Shown: piece after piece, positions 51,334 through 59,713 of the stretch | How positions within the stretch are numbered: position 1 is the stretch's first letter | Layout: each line of letters opens with the position of its first letter | Source: Dethiosulfovibrio peptidovorans | Lineage (GTDB): Bacteria > Synergistota > Synergistia > Synergistales > Dethiosulfovibrionaceae | Direction of reading: 5' to 3' | DNA: 64,000 bases | Assembly: GCA_002748665.1 (NCBI GenBank) | Contig: PDTB01000022.1 | Coordinates: 1 to 64,000 of the forward strand | The notes under the pieces: model-generated | Seen by the model: the letters and a program-made list of their open reading frames with translations, nothing else | The model's database searches: none | What the model was told of the DNA's origin: nothing | Position numbers and translations under genes: made by a program

Positions 51334-52227
51334 GTGAAGGATCTTTCGTTTTTGCTCGATCGGTGTTCATCCCGGGAAAAAAAGAGAATTGCTGTTGCCT
51401 GTCCATACGGCCATGACGTACTTGAGGCTGTACGGGTGGCCCATCAACAGGATATTGTGACGGCGATTCTTGTCGGAGAGCCCGAAAAAATTGCTGACAA
51501 GGCTCAGGCGTTGGGGCTCTCCCTGGAGGGTATGGAGATGGTAGAGGCCTCCGATGACTATGCAGCCATCGAGGCCACCGTTCGGTTGGTCTCTTCCGGT
51601 GAGGCTGATCTGATCATGAAAGGGCTTGTCAAGACGGCGACTTTGCTCAAAGCCGTGCTGAACAAGGAATGGGGCCTTCGGTCAGGCTCTCTCCTGTCTC
51701 ACCTGGTTCTGGTTGAGGTCCCGACTCTGGGGCGGGTGCTGGGGATTACCGACGGTGGCATGAATATGTATCCCGATTTGACGGCCAAGGTGGGGATCAT
51801 CAAAAACGCTGTGGTCTGCTATCACAGGCTGGGTATCGATTGCCCTAAAGTCGCTGTCTTGGCCGCTGTGGAGTCGGTGAACCCTGATATGGTCTGCTCC
51901 TTAGATGCCGCAGCTCTGACGATCATGGGCGCTCGGGGGCAGATCAGAGGTTGTCTCATCGATGGGCCCCTGACTCTGGATAACGCCGTGAGCCCCGAGG
52001 CAGCTGCCATCAAAGGCATTCGGTCGCCTGTAGCCGGGCAGGCAGATTTGCTCGTGATGCCCCATATTGAGGCGGGAAACCTGGTGGGCAAGACAGCGAT
52101 GTTTCTTGCTCAATGCCGAATTGCCGGTGTCCTCCTGGGTGCTCGTTGCCCTGTTGTCATGACCAGTCGCTTCGACTCCATGGATACGAAGTTACTGTCC
52201 ATCGCTCTGGGGGCCTCCATCTCCTGA
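51334..52227 (+). CDS. ptb: Phosphate butyryltransferase (copy 1)
   Basis: A 297-residue PTA/PTB-family enzyme starting at GTG 51334 after AGAGGAGAG. RIAVACPYGHDVLEAVRVAH opens the fold; ADLIMKGLVKTATLLKAVLN, DGGMNMYPDLTAKVGIIKNA, VAVLAAVESVNPDM and GPLTLDNAVSPEAAAIKGI are the conserved blocks. It converts acyl-CoA plus Pi to acyl-phosphate for the kinase encoded just upstream. Order here is kinase-transferase; the second copy has the opposite order. Confidence 0.93.
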   Translation: MKDLSFLLDRCSSREKKRIAVACPYGHDVLEAVRVAHQQDIVTAILVGEPEKIADKAQALGLSLEGMEMVEASDDYAAIEATVRLVSSGEADLIMKGLVKTATLLKAVLNKEWGLRSGSLLSHLVLVEVPTLGRVLGITDGGMNMYPDLTAKVGIIKNAVVCYHRLGIDCPKVAVLAAVESVNPDMVCSLDAAALTIMGARGQIRGCLIDGPLTLDNAVSPEAAAIKGIRSPVAGQADLLVMPHIEAGNLVGKTAMFLAQCRIAGVLLGARCPVVMTSRFDSMDTKLLSIALGASIS

Positions 52228-52253
52228 GTCGCTTGTGCGCGTTGTCATACGAT

Positions 52254-52277
52254 TCTTCGTTGTATAATGTACGAAGA
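52254..52277. promoter_or_regulatory. Promoter with inverted repeat over the -10 box
   Basis: TCTTCGT (52254-52260) and ACGAAGA (52271-52277) flank a perfect TATAAT (52263-52268). TTGTCA at 52242-52247 is a possible -35 box with a 15-base spacer. A repressor bound here would block polymerase. It controls the second ptb/buk operon. Confidence 0.65.
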
Positions 52278-52355
52278 GTTGCTCTCGTTTTGGTTAAACG
52301 GGAGGGCGTTGAGGACGGCAGCGGATATATACTAATCTATAGGGGGTTATTTTTT

Positions 52356-53285
52356 ATGGAACAGCTTCGTTCGTTGAGCGCTTTGTTGGAATATGCAAAG
52401 AAGATCGGTGTCGAGAAGGGCAGGAAGAAAATCAGCGTCGCCAAGGCTGATGATCCGGGGCTGTTGGGGGCTCTTGAGGAGGCCCGGACGGCAGGTATTG
52501 CGGACTTCTACCTGGTTGGTGAGGCGTCGGCTATCGAGGGAGCTGCAAAAGAGGCTGGTGTGGATTTGGCGAACTATAAGATGGTGGATGTTGCCAGTGA
52601 GCCCGAGATGGCCCTTGAGGCCGTCAAGCTCGTTTCCTCCGGTCAAGCTGACGTCTACATGAAAGGTCAGATCCACACGAATCATTTCCTCCGGGGCATG
52701 CTCAACAAGGAAGTCGGGCTTCGTAGGGGCAAGAACGTTATCTCCCATTGCTATTTTCATAAAATTGAGGGGTTTGACAGGATATTCTTCATCACCGATG
52801 CTGCCTTCAACATGTATCCCGACCTGAACCAGAAGGCTCAGATCATCCAGAACACCGTAAACCTGGCGCGAGCCTTCGGGGTGGAGTGCCCTAAGGTGGC
52901 CGTTCTGGCGGCTGTGGAGGTCGTGAACCCCGATATGCCCGCTACGTTGGATGCCTCAGCCTTAGCTCAGATGAACGTTCGGGGCCAGATCAAAAACTGC
53001 ATCGTCGACGGTCCCTTCGCTTTGGACAACGCCGTCAGCGAAGAATCGGCCAAAACCAAGGGCATATCCTCTCCTGTGGCTGGGAAAGCCGATATTTTCC
53101 TGGTTCCCAACATCGATGCAGGTAACATGCTGGCCAAGGCCGTTGTCTATTTTTCAAAGAACGAGACGGCCGGCATGATCCTGGGGGCGGCGGCACCCAT
53201 CATCCTCACAAGCCGGGCCGACTCTCCGAGGGCCAAGCTCATCTCCATAGCCGCTGCGGTCGTTCACGCTGATTTCAGTAAATAA
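52356..53285 (+). CDS. ptb: Phosphate butyryltransferase (copy 2)
   Basis: A 309-residue paralogue of the preceding ptb, starting at ATG 52356 with a weak AGGGGG site. Conserved blocks: ADVYMKGQIHTNHFLRGMLN, DAAFNMYPDLNQKAQIIQNT, VAVLAAVEVVNPDM, GPFALDNAVSEESAKTKGI. Sequence differs throughout from copy 1 (for example GQIHTNHFLRG for GLVKTATLLKA), so the copies are old and may prefer different acyl groups. First gene of an operon with buk copy 2 and a hydroxyacid dehydrogenase, behind its own promoter and operator-like repeat. Confidence 0.92.
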   Translation: MEQLRSLSALLEYAKKIGVEKGRKKISVAKADDPGLLGALEEARTAGIADFYLVGEASAIEGAAKEAGVDLANYKMVDVASEPEMALEAVKLVSSGQADVYMKGQIHTNHFLRGMLNKEVGLRRGKNVISHCYFHKIEGFDRIFFITDAAFNMYPDLNQKAQIIQNTVNLARAFGVECPKVAVLAAVEVVNPDMPATLDASALAQMNVRGQIKNCIVDGPFALDNAVSEESAKTKGISSPVAGKADIFLVPNIDAGNMLAKAVVYFSKNETAGMILGAAAPIILTSRADSPRAKLISIAAAVVHADFSK

Positions 53286-53297
53286 AATGGTAGGCAG

Positions 53298-53317
53298 ATG
53301 TAGAAAGTGATCTACAT
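53298..53317. promoter_or_regulatory. Inverted repeat between ptb-2 and buk-2
   Basis: ATGTAGA-AAGTGA-TCTACAT, perfect 7-bp arms in the 76-base gap. It may be an RNA hairpin that adjusts the ratio of the two proteins, or an operator. Confidence 0.35.
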
Positions 53318-53361
53318 AAAAGAAAGCTCGAACTTAACTGACTGAAGGAGGTGTTGTTTCA

Positions 53362-54435
53362 GTGCAACTACTGGCTATCAACCCCGGTTCCACCAGTACT
53401 AAAATAGCTTTGTTCGAGGATGAGAATCAACTCTGGGAGAATACCCAGAGATACGATTTGGACGTGATCGGGCAGTTCGCCTCGGTGACAGCTCAGGAGG
53501 ACTTTCGACTCAAGAAAATTGAAAAAGCCCTGGAGAGTAAGGGCGTCACTGCCGCCGATCTGGACGGTGTCGTGGGCCGAGGCGGCCTTCTTCGCCCTAT
53601 TCCAGGAGGCACCTATCGGGTGAACGATGCTATGTTGGAGGATCTGGCGTTGGCATCGTATGGTTCTCACGCCAGTAACTTGGGAGCCCCTTTGGCTCTT
53701 CGTCTGGCCACCCAGGCAGGGCATCCGGAAAATGCGTTTATAGTGGATCCCGTGGTGGTGGACGAACTCATAGAGGAGACTCGCTTGTCAGGGTTGCCGG
53801 AAATTCCCCGGCGTTCTGTCTTTCATGCTCTGAACCAAAAGGCCATTGCCCGTCGGGCCTCAAACGAGATGGGAAAACCCTACGAGGATATGTCGTTCGT
53901 GGTCGCTCATATGGGAGGCGGAATTTCCGTCGGTGCCCACCGTAAGGGACGGGTTATTGACGTCAATAACGCCCTGGACGGTGAAGGCCCGTTCTCACCG
54001 GATCGGGCAGGCTCTCTTCCAACTGGTGCCCTGGTCAAGCTCTGCTTCAGCGGTTCGGTCACCTTGCCCGAGATGAGGAAGAAAATAAATGGCAAGGGTG
54101 GTTTAGTGGCTCATCTGGGAACCAATGACCTTCGAGAGGTTGAGCGTCGCATCGCCGATGGTGACGGTAAGGCCGACCTTGTCTTTCGGAGTATGGCGTA
54201 TCAGGTGGCCAAGGAAATAGGTTTGAGGTCTGTCGCTCTCGATGGAGCTGTCGACGCTATTCTCCTTACCGGTGGGTTGGCCTACTCGGATCGGTTTGTC
54301 GAGGAGATTCGGCGTCGGGTGGCCTTTATCGCTCCTGTGCGGGTATACCCTGGCGAGGACGAGCTCAAGGCTCTGGCTGAAGGGGCTCTTCGAGTCCTGT
54401 CTGGTCAGGAAGAGCCTAAGGTCTACACACGATGA
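53362..54435 (+). CDS. buk: Butyrate kinase (copy 2)
   Basis: A 357-residue acyl kinase starting at GTG 53362 (GAAGGAGG upstream). LAINPGSTSTKIALFEDENQ, VGRGGLLRPIPGGTYRVN, YGSHASNLGAPLALRLATQ, VVAHMGGGISVGAHRKGR, LTGGLAYSDRFVEEI. Same reaction as copy 1. It overlaps the downstream dehydrogenase by 4 bases. The operon of transferase, kinase and 2-hydroxyacid dehydrogenase suggests handling of oxo acids from amino acids with both oxidised and reduced products. Confidence 0.94.
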   Translation: MQLLAINPGSTSTKIALFEDENQLWENTQRYDLDVIGQFASVTAQEDFRLKKIEKALESKGVTAADLDGVVGRGGLLRPIPGGTYRVNDAMLEDLALASYGSHASNLGAPLALRLATQAGHPENAFIVDPVVVDELIEETRLSGLPEIPRRSVFHALNQKAIARRASNEMGKPYEDMSFVVAHMGGGISVGAHRKGRVIDVNNALDGEGPFSPDRAGSLPTGALVKLCFSGSVTLPEMRKKINGKGGLVAHLGTNDLREVERRIADGDGKADLVFRSMAYQVAKEIGLRSVALDGAVDAILLTGGLAYSDRFVEEIRRRVAFIAPVRVYPGEDELKALAEGALRVLSGQEEPKVYTR

Positions 54436-55382
54436 AGGTCGTTCTCCTCCAGCCTCTTGGGATTCATCAGACCTCTCTGGATGACTTGGCTGCTCCTCTG
54501 ATCGAACAGGGACACGAGTTCGTCATCCACGAGCGGAACGACGATCCTGATGAGAGCATTCGTCGCTTATCCGATGCCGACGTGGCCATGATCGCCGACA
54601 TGCCTCTGCCCGGGGTGGTCATAGAGAGTTCAGCCTGTCTCAAGATGATATCAGTTGCCTTCACGGGCTATGACCACGTGGATATGGAGGCGTGTGATCA
54701 CAGGAATATCGTGGTCTCTAACTGCGCCGGATACTCGACCGACTCGGTTGCGGAACTCACGCTGGGTTTGACCCTGGCAGTGCTGAGGAAAATCGTCCCA
54801 GCTGACGGGGCAGTGCGCAGCGGCGGTACCAGGATGGGGTTGCCGGGACGGGAGCTGGCGGGTAAGACTGTGGGCGTCGTTGGGACGGGAGCTATAGGCT
54901 CCCGGGTGGCTCAGCTGTTCAGAGCTTTTGGGTGCTCCGTGGTGGCCTTCAGCCGGACGGAGCGACCCGAGCTGATCGATGAGGGGATACGGTATGCTTC
55001 TCTGGAAGAGCTTCTTGCTGTCAGCGACGTGGTCACTCTTCACCTGCCTGGCACCGAGCGGACTAAAGGCCTTCTTGATGCGAAAAAACTGGCTATCATG
55101 AAATCGTCGTCGGTACTCATCAACACCGCCCGCGGTGTCGTGGTGGATACCCAGGCTCTGGCTGACCGACTTCGTTCCGGCGACTTGGCCGGTGCCGGGA
55201 TCGACGTATTCGATGTGGAGCCGCCCCTTCCGGAGGGACACTCCCTTCTGGATGCTCCTAACTGCGTTCTCACCCCTCACGTGGCATTCGCCACGGCGGA
55301 GGCGTTGGAGAAGCGCGCAGCCATGGCCTTCTCTAACGTGATCAACTGGCTTTCGGGGACACCGATCAACGTGGTTATATAG
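54432..55382 (+). CDS. D-2-hydroxyacid dehydrogenase
   Basis: A 316-residue NAD-linked dehydrogenase. The nucleotide loop is VGVVGTGAIGSRVAQLFRAF; the catalytic residues are Arg in INTARGVVVDTQAL, Glu in IDVFDVEPPLP and His in VLTPHVAFATAEA. It reduces a 2-oxo acid to the D-hydroxy acid or the reverse. The start overlaps buk copy 2 (ATGA). The stop codon is the first base of a 70-base hairpin. Substrate specificity is not visible; branched or aromatic oxo acids are plausible from the operon. Confidence 0.92.
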   Translation: MKVVLLQPLGIHQTSLDDLAAPLIEQGHEFVIHERNDDPDESIRRLSDADVAMIADMPLPGVVIESSACLKMISVAFTGYDHVDMEACDHRNIVVSNCAGYSTDSVAELTLGLTLAVLRKIVPADGAVRSGGTRMGLPGRELAGKTVGVVGTGAIGSRVAQLFRAFGCSVVAFSRTERPELIDEGIRYASLEELLAVSDVVTLHLPGTERTKGLLDAKKLAIMKSSSVLINTARGVVVDTQALADRLRSGDLAGAGIDVFDVEPPLPEGHSLLDAPNCVLTPHVAFATAEALEKRAAMAFSNVINWLSGTPINVVI

Positions 55383-55451
55383 TGAATATAATCAACATAA
55401 ACGAGGGGGCCTGGTTCTTCAGGCCCCCTCGTTTATGTTGATTATATTCAC
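55382..55451 (+). terminator. Hairpin with 32-bp perfect arms
   Basis: Arms 55382-55413 and 55420-55451 are perfectly complementary around GTTCTT. The inner part (AAACGAGGGGGCCTG and complement) looks like a terminator; the outer AT-rich part extends it to 70 bases. A related element is at 58809-58860, at the other edge of the AT-rich block. Confidence 0.8.
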
Positions 55452-55603
55452 AGAGCAATTTGTTGGAACGACTAAACCGGGAAATTCATCACACGAGAGC
55501 GAAAAAACCGCTGTCGTACACTGGTATAGATGTCTTTAAAATGAGCCTGTTGGCTTGAGGTATTAAAGTTCAAAATTGCTGAACAGTGCCTCGTTTTTCC
55601 CCT

Positions 55604-55625
55604 ATTTTTTGACGATTTTTTGACG
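55604..55625 (+). repeat. Tandem 11-bp direct repeat upstream of NSS transporter
   Basis: ATTTTTTGACG occurs twice head to tail, each copy containing a -35-like TTGACG. The start codon is about 70 bases downstream; TATAAA at 55640-55645 may be the -10 box, though the spacer is short (14 bases) from the second copy. Confidence 0.5.
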
Positions 55626-55693
55626 TCTTATGTGCATGATATAAAACATAAGCTTGTTACTAGCAAAATATATAGAGAAGGGAGATGGTTTAC

Positions 55694-56986
55694 ATGGCAT
55701 CCAAAGAAAATTGGGGCACCAAACTAGGTTTTGTTCTTGCAACTATGGGAGCAGCTATTGGTTGTGGTAATTTATGGCGTTTTCCATACATGGTGGGCAA
55801 GTATGGTGAAGCAGCGTTTCTTTTTGTATACGTTGCTATTGTAGCTTTTATCAGCTTCCCCCTCTTGACCGCCGAGGTCGCTATGGGACGCAAAACACGC
55901 AAAGATCCTGTGGGAGCGTTTCAAACACTTGCTCCCGGCACACGATGGTTTTTGGGAGGATATCTGAATGTGGCTGTGTCCTTTATGTGGCTTGCATACC
56001 TGACCCCTATTTTCGGATGGTTTTTAGGGTATTTCTTTAAAATTGCTATGGGTACGTTCAAATCCATGCCTCCAGAAAAAATTGCAGTACATTTCCCATC
56101 ATTTATTGCCCAGGGTAATATAGTATTTTTGCTCTCTCTCTCATTGGTTGCGTTGATTGTTTTTATCGTGAGAAAAGGAGTTCGCCAGGGAGTTGAGAAG
56201 ACAAACAATATTCTTATGCCTATTTTGTTTGTGATCCTCGTAGTTTTAATTATTCGGGCCCTTACGCTTCCTGGGGCCGCTAAGGGGCTGGAGTTCTACC
56301 TGAAACCAGATTTCTCTAAACTCTCTCTTGAGGCCGTACTCGGTGCTTTAGGACAAGCTCTTTTTTCTGTTGGTGTTGCTGTGGGAGTTGGAATTGTATT
56401 TGGTAGTTACTTACCAGAAGACAATTCCTCCATCACTCGTAAAACCGCTGTTGTTTGTGTCGGTGATACGCTAGTAGCCTTTCTGGCAGGGCTTATGATA
56501 TTCCCCAGTGTCTTTGCTTTTGGCCTGGAACCTAACTCTGGTGGTGGGCTGCTTTTTGTCACTCTCCCCAATGTTTTCAACCAACTTCCGATGGGCACTA
56601 TGATTGGTTGTGCAACTGTTCTCCTTTTTATGATTGCCATGCTCACATCCCAAGTAGCTTGTTTTGAAACGGTTGTTTGCTTTATGGAAGAGACGCTTAA
56701 AGTAGCAAGAGAAAGAGCTATTTGGATTCTAGCTGCGCTGTTATGTGTGCTCATTTACATCAACGCAAACTTTATGAAGATATTTAGTATATTTGATTAT
56801 GTTACAAGTAATATCTTTTTGACCGGAGGTGCTTTGCTGCTAGCACTCTTTGTTGGCTGGAAGTGGAAGGTTCCTGCTATGATGAAAGCTGCGTCTATCG
56901 AGAGCGGACACAAAACATGGATTATCCTTTTAAAATACTTTGTGCCAGTAGCGATTTTACTTGTATGGGCATCATGGATTTTTTAA
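55694..56986 (+). CDS. Sodium-dependent NSS-family amino-acid transporter
   Basis: About 430 residues from ATG 55694 (AAGGGAG about ten bases upstream). Eleven or so membrane helices, starting with the NSS signature GFVLATMGAAIGCGNLWRFP and YGEAAFLFVYVAIVAFISFP; ALFSVGVAVGVGIVFGSYLP is helix 6, and the helix 1 and 6 unwound regions that hold Na+ and substrate are present. It imports an amino acid with Na+. Codons are much AT-richer than in the flanking genes. The following gene, 16 bases on, is histidine ammonia-lyase, so histidine is the likely substrate. Confidence 0.93.
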   Translation: MASKENWGTKLGFVLATMGAAIGCGNLWRFPYMVGKYGEAAFLFVYVAIVAFISFPLLTAEVAMGRKTRKDPVGAFQTLAPGTRWFLGGYLNVAVSFMWLAYLTPIFGWFLGYFFKIAMGTFKSMPPEKIAVHFPSFIAQGNIVFLLSLSLVALIVFIVRKGVRQGVEKTNNILMPILFVILVVLIIRALTLPGAAKGLEFYLKPDFSKLSLEAVLGALGQALFSVGVAVGVGIVFGSYLPEDNSSITRKTAVVCVGDTLVAFLAGLMIFPSVFAFGLEPNSGGGLLFVTLPNVFNQLPMGTMIGCATVLLFMIAMLTSQVACFETVVCFMEETLKVARERAIWILAALLCVLIYINANFMKIFSIFDYVTSNIFLTGGALLLALFVGWKWKVPAMMKAASIESGHKTWIILLKYFVPVAILLVWASWIF

Positions 56987-57002
56987 AGTTTAAGCCTAAG
57001 GG

Positions 57003-58601
57003 GTGAGAAAATTGTTGCCTAAGACGGTAACGTTAAACGGTCGAGACTTAACTATTCCTGATGTTGTTGCGGTTGCACGCCATAATGTACCTGTGGAAAT
57101 TGCTCCAGAAGCGCGGGCTGAAATTTGCCGTGTGCGAAATTATATCGAGGAGAATTGGCTTTCCCCTGAAGCCCCTCCGGTATATGGGTTTAATACTGGA
57201 GTTGGAAAACTTAAAGACTTCAATATCGACATGGATCAAAAGGATATTTTTCAAAACAATATTGTGATGAGTCATTGTGGTTGTGTAGGAGAGCCTGCCC
57301 CGGAAGAAGTTGTTCGTGCCACAATGCTTGTGCGGCTTAATGCATTTTGCTTAGGTTTTTCAGGCCTGCGCATACAAGTTGTTGACAGGCTGTTGGAAAT
57401 GCTCAACAAAGGGGTTCATCCTGTTATCCCTTATCAGGGCTCTGTTGGTGCGTGCGGTGACTTAGGGCCTCTTGCGCATATGACGTCAGTGCTCATCGGA
57501 TACGAGAAAGCAGAGGCTTTTTACAGGGGACGAAGGCTTTCGGCACCTGATGCACTCCAACAAGCAGGGATTTTCCCTTCTGTTTTTCAACTTAAAGCTA
57601 AAGATTGCCTTGCTCTAATAAATGGAACAACCATGTTTACAGGATTAGGAGCACTTAACTGCTATGATGCTCTCGAACTTGCTAGAACGTGTGATGTTGC
57701 GGGGGCAATGAGCTTGGAAGCAGTGCGTGGAGAAACGGCAGCTTTTGACCCTCGGGTTCACAAAGCCCGTCTCCATAAAGGGCAGGAAATCGTAGCCTCG
57801 AATATTCTCAAAATTACAAGCGGTAGCACTCGTGTTTCTGAAGATGCCCGTAAAATTCACCTGCCTCATGATATTATGCACCCAAGCTATCAACCGCGAG
57901 TGCAGGATCTTTACTCTTTACGATGTATTCCTCAGGTACATGGAGCTGTAAGAGATAATTTGCAATATGCCTGGGAGACAATAGAAAGAGAGATTAACGC
58001 TGCGACGGATAATCCCCTCGTGTTTTGGGACGAAAGTGGGGAAAAGCTGGATTTTTTGAGCTGTGGTAATTTTCACGGTGAACCAGTAGCATTTGCTATG
58101 GATATTGTGGCTATATCTCTTGCAGAATTAGGCAATATTTCTGAACGTCGCTCTTTCTTTCTCTGCGATCCCACTTTGAATTATGGGTTAAGTCCTATGC
58201 TTGCAGGAAAGCCTGTGGGACTTAACTGTGGCTACCCAGTTATTTCTTGTGCAGCCGCAGCGCTTGCATCAGAAAATAAAGGGCTTTGTTTTCCCGCCAG
58301 TGTGGATACAATACCTACAAAGAGCAACCAGGAAGACCATGTCTCAATTCTTAAGAATCTTGAAAAAATTATCGGTATCGAGTTTTTACTTGCCAGTCAT
58401 GCAATCTCATCTACAGAAGAATTGCTTGGTGAATTTAAACTTGGAGTGAGGACAGCAGCTGTTATTAATCGTATTCGGCAAGATCTCCGCTTTGTTCAGG
58501 AAGACCATTACATGCCGGGACAATCTGAGCCTTGTATTCTTCTTACAGAAAAAAGAGAGCTCCTTGTTGCTGTTGAAAGTGCTATTGGTAATTTAGCGTA
58601 G
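57003..58601 (+). CDS. hutH: Histidine ammonia-lyase with Ala-Cys-Gly MIO triad
   Basis: About 530 residues; GTG 57003 is used, but TTG 57012 is better spaced from AAGGGG. The aromatic lyase fold is intact: YGFNTGVGKL (catalytic Tyr), NNIVMSHCGCVGEPAP, SLRCIPQVHGAVRDNLQYA, NFHGEPVAFAMD, NQEDHVS. The MIO-forming triad, normally Ala-Ser-Gly, reads Ala150-Cys151-Gly152 in GSVGACGDLGPL. Ser-His in MSHCGCVG is the pair that in this family goes with histidine rather than Tyr or Phe. It would turn histidine into urocanate and ammonia. The other hut genes are absent. Both genes of the pair are AT-rich and lie in the block bounded by hairpins. Confidence 0.9.
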   Translation: MRKLLPKTVTLNGRDLTIPDVVAVARHNVPVEIAPEARAEICRVRNYIEENWLSPEAPPVYGFNTGVGKLKDFNIDMDQKDIFQNNIVMSHCGCVGEPAPEEVVRATMLVRLNAFCLGFSGLRIQVVDRLLEMLNKGVHPVIPYQGSVGACGDLGPLAHMTSVLIGYEKAEAFYRGRRLSAPDALQQAGIFPSVFQLKAKDCLALINGTTMFTGLGALNCYDALELARTCDVAGAMSLEAVRGETAAFDPRVHKARLHKGQEIVASNILKITSGSTRVSEDARKIHLPHDIMHPSYQPRVQDLYSLRCIPQVHGAVRDNLQYAWETIEREINAATDNPLVFWDESGEKLDFLSCGNFHGEPVAFAMDIVAISLAELGNISERRSFFLCDPTLNYGLSPMLAGKPVGLNCGYPVISCAAAALASENKGLCFPASVDTIPTKSNQEDHVSILKNLEKIIGIEFLLASHAISSTEELLGEFKLGVRTAAVINRIRQDLRFVQEDHYMPGQSEPCILLTEKRELLVAVESAIGNLA

Positions 58602-58808
58602 CCGTCTATTGTAGAGTTATGATCATTTCTGGTGTGTGGTGATAGGGGATGAAAATGACCAATACTTTTGATTGGGTCAAGCAAAATCATAACCCAAATA
58701 GGGGAGGGGTGCTGTGTCTAGGCCTACATTATTTTTTGTATCTAATATAATTATTTTCCTACTTCCTCTTAATTTTATAAACTTGATGCTGTCTAATAAT
58801 AGGGGTTG
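58602..58808 (+). other. AT-rich tail of the lyase block
   Basis: No gene I can support. A 31-codon frame starts at ATG 58655 (ends 58750) but has no homology that I recognise. The stretch is strongly AT-rich like the two genes before it. Confidence 0.5.
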
Positions 58809-58860
58809 AATAAAATCAACGTAAACGAAGGGACCTGGTTTTTCAGGTCCCCTTGTTTTA
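58809..58860 (+). terminator. Second, related hairpin closing the AT-rich block
   Basis: AAACGAAGGGACCTG and CAGGTCCCCTTGTTT pair around GTTTTT with one mismatch and one G-T pair. The element resembles 55390-55437; several changes between the copies are on both sides of the stem and keep pairing. It also lies 15 bases beyond the hsp20 stop on the other strand. Confidence 0.75.
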
Positions 58861-58874
58861 GCGCGTTTTGTTCG

Positions 58875-59333
58875 TTACACTCCGTCACCGATGGCAACCG
58901 TTCTGCCCTCGCCGCCGGAGCGAATCTCTCTGGCCTCAACCCTCAGAACACCGTCGGTGTAGCCTGCCTGTACGGAGTCGCAGTCAATTTCCGCCGGCAG
59001 GGAAACTGTCCGGGAGATGGAGCCGTACGCCCTCTCGCTGTGGAGACAGTCCCCTTCGTTACACTGGCTTTCCGAGTGCCTCTCGGCTCGGATCTCGATC
59101 TGATTACGGTACACTTTCAGGTCGATATCCTCCTTGGATACCCCTGGTAGATCGACCACCAACGTCACCACGCCGTCTTTTCGGAACACGTCCATACTTG
59201 GGGAATGCAGTCGATCATCTTCGTCGCTCAAAGGTTCTCCAAAACCGTGAAACGCCGTCCTCATGGCATTGTCCATCAACGTGAAAGGATCTATCCAGTT
59301 TCTGCCTCTGTGGGGAATCAAATATCGTCTCAT
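58875..59333 (-). CDS. Hsp20 / alpha-crystallin small heat-shock protein
   Basis: A 152-residue protein from ATG 59333 (GGAGGTGCAAAG upstream). The alpha-crystallin domain runs from about residue 48: SPSMDVFRKDGVVTLVVDLP, GVSKEDIDLKVYRNQIEIRA, YGSISRTVSLPAEIDCDSV, and the L-R-V signature in AGYTDGVLRVEAREI. It prevents aggregation of unfolding proteins. Two Cys residues in the middle (SQCNEGDCLHSE) are unusual for the family. Single gene; the hairpin at 58809 is its likely terminator. Confidence 0.93.
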   Translation of the reverse strand: MRRYLIPHRGRNWIDPFTLMDNAMRTAFHGFGEPLSDEDDRLHSPSMDVFRKDGVVTLVVDLPGVSKEDIDLKVYRNQIEIRAERHSESQCNEGDCLHSERAYGSISRTVSLPAEIDCDSVQAGYTDGVLRVEAREIRSGGEGRTVAIGDGV

Positions 59334-59572
59334 TCTTTGCACCTCCATTGTCTGATGTTTGTTGACCTTATGCCACCAGTATATACGTCAATATTGGTCA
59401 GGCAACATCGAGAAAATAGGATAAGAGACGTTTATGCGAGTTTATGTCATATTTTGTGGTCTTTCCTCATCAAAACGTAGCAAATAGTCGTGTTGCATAT
59501 TTCAGTATGGACGAAGTTTTAGAAAAAGAGCTGTCATTTTCAAACGAGGGCCCTCTTATTCGGAGAAGGCCC

Positions 59573-59601
59573 TTGTAAACCCTGTATTCGTCTGATACAA
59601 T
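59573..59601 (+). promoter_or_regulatory. Promoter of tRNA-fMet/tRNA-Met
   Basis: TTGTAA (59573-59578), 17 bases, TACAAT (59596-59601), ending 30 bases before the initiator tRNA gene. Confidence 0.75.
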
Positions 59602-59631
59602 ATGCCAGTCTTCATAAAGAAGGGCACGTAT

Positions 59632-59707
<76 letters not shown>

Positions 59708-59713
59708 AACTTT

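Noticed and set aside
58655-58750. 31-codon frame after the lyase gene
   Set aside because: It has a poor ribosome site and no recognisable product; mentioned only in the intergenic entry.
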